The position numbers were made by a program, and so were the translations under genes. Shown piece by piece: positions 61,611 to 64,000 of a stretch of 64,000 bases of DNA (the first letter of the stretch is position 1; the number at the start of each line of letters is the position of its first letter). The DNA comes from Fuerstiella marisgermanici (lineage in GTDB: Bacteria > Planctomycetota > Planctomycetia > Planctomycetales > Planctomycetaceae). Where the stretch lies: the NCBI RefSeq assembly GCF_001983935.1, contig NZ_CP017641.1, forward strand, positions 3,224,001 through 3,288,000. The letters run 5' to 3'. Under the pieces are notes generated by a model, which was not told the origin of the DNA, made no database searches, and worked only from the letters and a program-made list of their open reading frames with translations.

Positions 61611-63011
61611 TCACGGTTCCAGCGGAAGAATCCAGGGCTGATGCCGCCACGACCTGTGCTGCATCGCCAGGTCGGTGTCCGGGGCGAGCAGTGGTTGTTG
61701 CTCACGGCCGTTTAATGAGACCGACGTCAGTGCACGAATTTGAACATCTTCATACCCAGCAGCACGCATTTCGTTGGCCAGAAAGTGGCTGAATTCCAGA
61801 ATCAGGTCGGGATGCCCGGACATCCGGATCACTTGTTTTTCTGTCAGCGAAGTTGGGGGCCGAATGTGCCACGTCCGCTGAGCAGCGGGCGAAGATGCCA
61901 CGAAAACAACGTCGCGACACGCTTTGACTCGATGCATAAGCCGCCATGAAAAATTCTGGCCTTCTTCCGTCCAGTTGGGATTGCCGGGATAAAGATGATG
62001 CCGCAGCGGAATCAAAAGCTGGGTGGTCACGTAGACCGCTAAAAACGCCAGCGTCCACCATTGACCTGCAAAGTTTGTTTCTGCGGTCGGATTTGCCAAT
62101 CCGTTGGGCACGCCTTTGCAACGTTTCGCTGCTGCTTGCCAAAACAGAAAACGACGCGGCCAGGATGGTTCGAAGAAAATTGTCGTCAACGCGATCATCA
62201 GCCACGGAAAGATTCCGATGTCAAACAGAAGTACATTCAGGAGGTGAAATCCGATTGCGACGAGGAACGCGAACGTTCGAGTCGGACGCCACAGCAGCAA
62301 GGGGATGATCAGGAGGTCGAATGCCAGGCCGCCATAGCTGAATAACGCGATCATCCATTCCTCGCGGAAAAACGCCCCGAGGATCGGGAAATCTGTTTCC
62401 CGGGCAAGCAACAAACGGACAGGTTGCAAGCGGATGATCCAATCCTGCTCGAGTTTCGCGAAGCCTGAATAGACATACACAATTCCCACTTGGAATCTCA
62501 CCAACCACAACATCCAAACCGGCACAACAGACAAACGCAATTTGGGACGCCAACAGACATCCAGAGAAAAACTGCCGTGCGCCGGCACGACGGCCAGAAT
62601 ACCGCTCAGCAAAATTATCAGGTAGTAATGGTTGTGATACGCGGTTCGGTCCAGCAACAGTACATAGGTAAATCCCACGCAGAACAGCAGTGCGGCATAG
62701 CGATAGAACAATCCCAAAACGATGCATGCGGCCAGAACACTGAGTGCAGCAAAATGCAATCGCATGCCGGGCTCCGGCCAGGGGTGCACCCAGTTGAATC
62801 CGAGGTAGCGGAAGTGAAACTGATCGGAATCGTAAAGGGCGTCGATGGCTCCAGACTGAAACAGCTCCCGCAAATGCCACAGCAAAATTGTGCCAAAGGC
62901 AATTCGTATGAACACAAGGCTCGCAATGTCCACGGGGCGAAACAGTCGGCTCAGCACGGTCGGGCGATCTTTAGCAAGACCCACGACATCGGTTGTGGTT
63001 CCAGCCATCAT
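61611..63011 (-). CDS. HTTM (vitamin-K-dependent gamma-carboxylase-like) membrane protein
   Basis: 466 residues. The HTTM domain has hydrophobic helices with motifs LVFIRIAFGTILLWHLRELF near 32-51, LLDRTAYHNHYYLIILLSGIL near 134, VWMLWLVRFQVGIVYVYSGF near 167, and GIFPWLMIALTTIFF near 270. A C-terminal soluble part follows (HHLYPGNPNWTEEGQNFSWR). The YVYSGFAKLE pattern is typical of planctomycete HTTM proteins related to the gamma-carboxylase N-terminus; the substrate is unknown. The start at 63011 (ATGATG) overlaps the preceding HTTM gene's TGA. Confidence 0.88.
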   Translation of the reverse strand: MMAGTTTDVVGLAKDRPTVLSRLFRPVDIASLVFIRIAFGTILLWHLRELFQSGAIDALYDSDQFHFRYLGFNWVHPWPEPGMRLHFAALSVLAACIVLGLFYRYAALLFCVGFTYVLLLDRTAYHNHYYLIILLSGILAVVPAHGSFSLDVCWRPKLRLSVVPVWMLWLVRFQVGIVYVYSGFAKLEQDWIIRLQPVRLLLARETDFPILGAFFREEWMIALFSYGGLAFDLLIIPLLLWRPTRTFAFLVAIGFHLLNVLLFDIGIFPWLMIALTTIFFEPSWPRRFLFWQAAAKRCKGVPNGLANPTAETNFAGQWWTLAFLAVYVTTQLLIPLRHHLYPGNPNWTEEGQNFSWRLMHRVKACRDVVFVASSPAAQRTWHIRPPTSLTEKQVIRMSGHPDLILEFSHFLANEMRAAGYEDVQIRALTSVSLNGREQQPLLAPDTDLAMQHRSWRHQPWILPLEP

Positions 63012-64000
63012 AAAGAACCCGCATCTTCTGTCGCGGCGGGAAACAGTTCTGGAAAATCCTCTGCCCAGTCTCGCACTGGCACGTTCCATAGTTGCTCAGG
63101 CACTGCCTCCGTCAGGGGGAGCACGAATGGCCGGTGGAACATCGAACGTTGTTCCTGCGACAAATCCAGTTCGGGATCGATTAACAGCTGAGGCCGCCGC
63201 CCATTTAACGACACAAGTGCGACGGCGTGAATCTCGAAGTTTTCAAAGCCGTCCTTTTGAAAGCCTTCCGAAAGACGGTGAGCAAGCTGCAGAATCAGAT
63301 CGGGATCGCTGATCAGTCGTCGATATTGAAACCGCGACAACATCGGGCGAACGTCAATCGGCAGCCGTTGCGACGTTCCAGGCTTGACGGCATGAAACGC
63401 GACGCCCCCTCGTTTGTGGTTGAGCATCATTCGCCACGCAAAGTTGTCTCCTTCGCCCGTCCAGCTCGGATTGCCGGGATACAGGTGATGGCGAAATGGG
63501 ACCAGCAGTTGCACTACAACAAATAACAGCAGGACGAACACCGTCGCGGTATTAGGATCTTTTTCAGCGGCGGCAACAGGTTCGGTGATCTCCACAGCCG
63601 GACGCTGGTCTGACGCCTGGTTGCGGCCCCCAAACCGCATGGCTCGACGAGGCCAATCTGGCGGGAGAAACAGCGTCGTTGCGGCGATCATCAGCCATGG
63701 AAACACACCGATATCAAACAGAACGGCGTTGATGGTGTGAAACAAAGCCGCGATCGCGAAGGCGGCCATCCGAGTTCTCGGCCACAGTAGGCACGGCACG
63801 ATTGGCAAATCAAACAGCAGACCGCCGTAGACGATACTCCAGGCAGCCGTGTTGTGTTGCAGCCAGCTGCCAATGAACGGAACGTCCAGGCGTTCCTGCA
63901 GCCCCAATTGGACAGCCGCGCCCTGCAGCCAGTCGCGATCAAGTTTTGCGATGCCAGCATAAATATACGGAATCGCAATCTGAAATCGCAGCAGCCACAG
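63008..64000 (-). CDS. HTTM membrane protein (partial, 5' end outside window)
   Basis: An open frame from the stop at 63008 to the right edge, at least 330 residues. The first visible residues, LWLLRFQIAIPYIYAGIAKL, are homologous to LWLVRFQVGIVYVYSGFAKL of the downstream gene, and the rest aligns in the same order (GVFPWLMIAATTLFL, then RHHLYPGNPSWTGEGDNFAW). The pair is a tandem duplication, diverged substantially. Membrane topology and role are as for the neighbour. Its ATG is not in the window. Confidence 0.9.
   Translation of the reverse strand: MWLLRFQIAIPYIYAGIAKLDRDWLQGAAVQLGLQERLDVPFIGSWLQHNTAAWSIVYGGLLFDLPIVPCLLWPRTRMAAFAIAALFHTINAVLFDIGVFPWLMIAATTLFLPPDWPRRAMRFGGRNQASDQRPAVEITEPVAAAEKDPNTATVFVLLLFVVVQLLVPFRHHLYPGNPSWTGEGDNFAWRMMLNHKRGGVAFHAVKPGTSQRLPIDVRPMLSRFQYRRLISDPDLILQLAHRLSEGFQKDGFENFEIHAVALVSLNGRRPQLLIDPELDLSQEQRSMFHRPFVLPLTEAVPEQLWNVPVRDWAEDFPELFPAATEDAGSL

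Noticed and set aside
1-64000. tRNA, rRNA or CRISPR arrays
   Set aside because: No T-loop/acceptor pairing, conserved rRNA segments or regularly spaced direct repeats were found by reading; a tRNA and CRISPR scan would confirm.

Overview
The window looks like the chromosome of a marine-type planctomycete (Planctomycetota; I cannot fix the genus). The evidence is the gene content: two very large secreted 'PVC-type' c-heme dehydrogenase proteins, a YTV-type valine/tyrosine/threonine-rich secreted protein, a secreted PQQ-propeller protein, a sialate-O-acetylesterase-like esterase, HTTM membrane proteins, giant type IV pilin-like proteins, and many intergenic palindromes. No rRNA, tRNA or CRISPR array was recognised.

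Layout. 1-1403: end of an IS256-family insertion sequence whose transposase runs off the left edge. 1470-2330: CPBP/CAAX-type membrane protease. 2431-21963: a 20-kb minus-strand type IV pilus / type II secretion-like locus. In transcription order it holds a PilB-type ATPase, PilT, a second PilB-type ATPase, PilC/GspF, then six prepilin-like proteins, several of them far larger than normal pseudopilins (up to about 1860 residues, with EF-hand-like acidic repeats). 22318-28802: a zinc-ribbon protein, a DEAD-box RNA helicase behind a promoter with a long leader, ribosomal protein S1, an OleD-like reductase and a degenerate H-NOX-like protein. 28894-36720: a 1.5-kresidue SGNH/propeller/HEAT/cupredoxin/c-heme fusion, a YTV protein and a von Willebrand A protein. 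37055-40854: a compact HAD / lipid-kinase / DUF218 operon divergent from an LptF/G-type permease. 41184-50939: a small L7/L12-C-like protein, a second c-heme dehydrogenase protein, a GalT-like transferase, a metallophosphatase overlapping a UvrA-like ABC ATPase, and a VOC protein. 51296-52391: a very convincing sigma-54 operon (DUF1328 membrane protein plus coiled-coil lipoprotein) closed by a strong terminator. 52786-64000: secreted PQQ and esterase proteins, a PMT-like membrane glycosyltransferase and two tandem HTTM proteins, the last cut by the right edge.

How the genes work together. The pilus-type locus carries its motors, platform protein and pseudopilins, but no secretin, PilM/N/O proteins or prepilin peptidase are in the window, so it must rely on partners elsewhere. 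The c-heme, cupredoxin, PQQ and esterase proteins fit extracytoplasmic breakdown of complex, probably sulfated or acetylated, polysaccharide-type substrates, as is usual for this phylum. The intergenic spaces hold several unrelated inverted-repeat families, often just after stop codons or between convergent genes.
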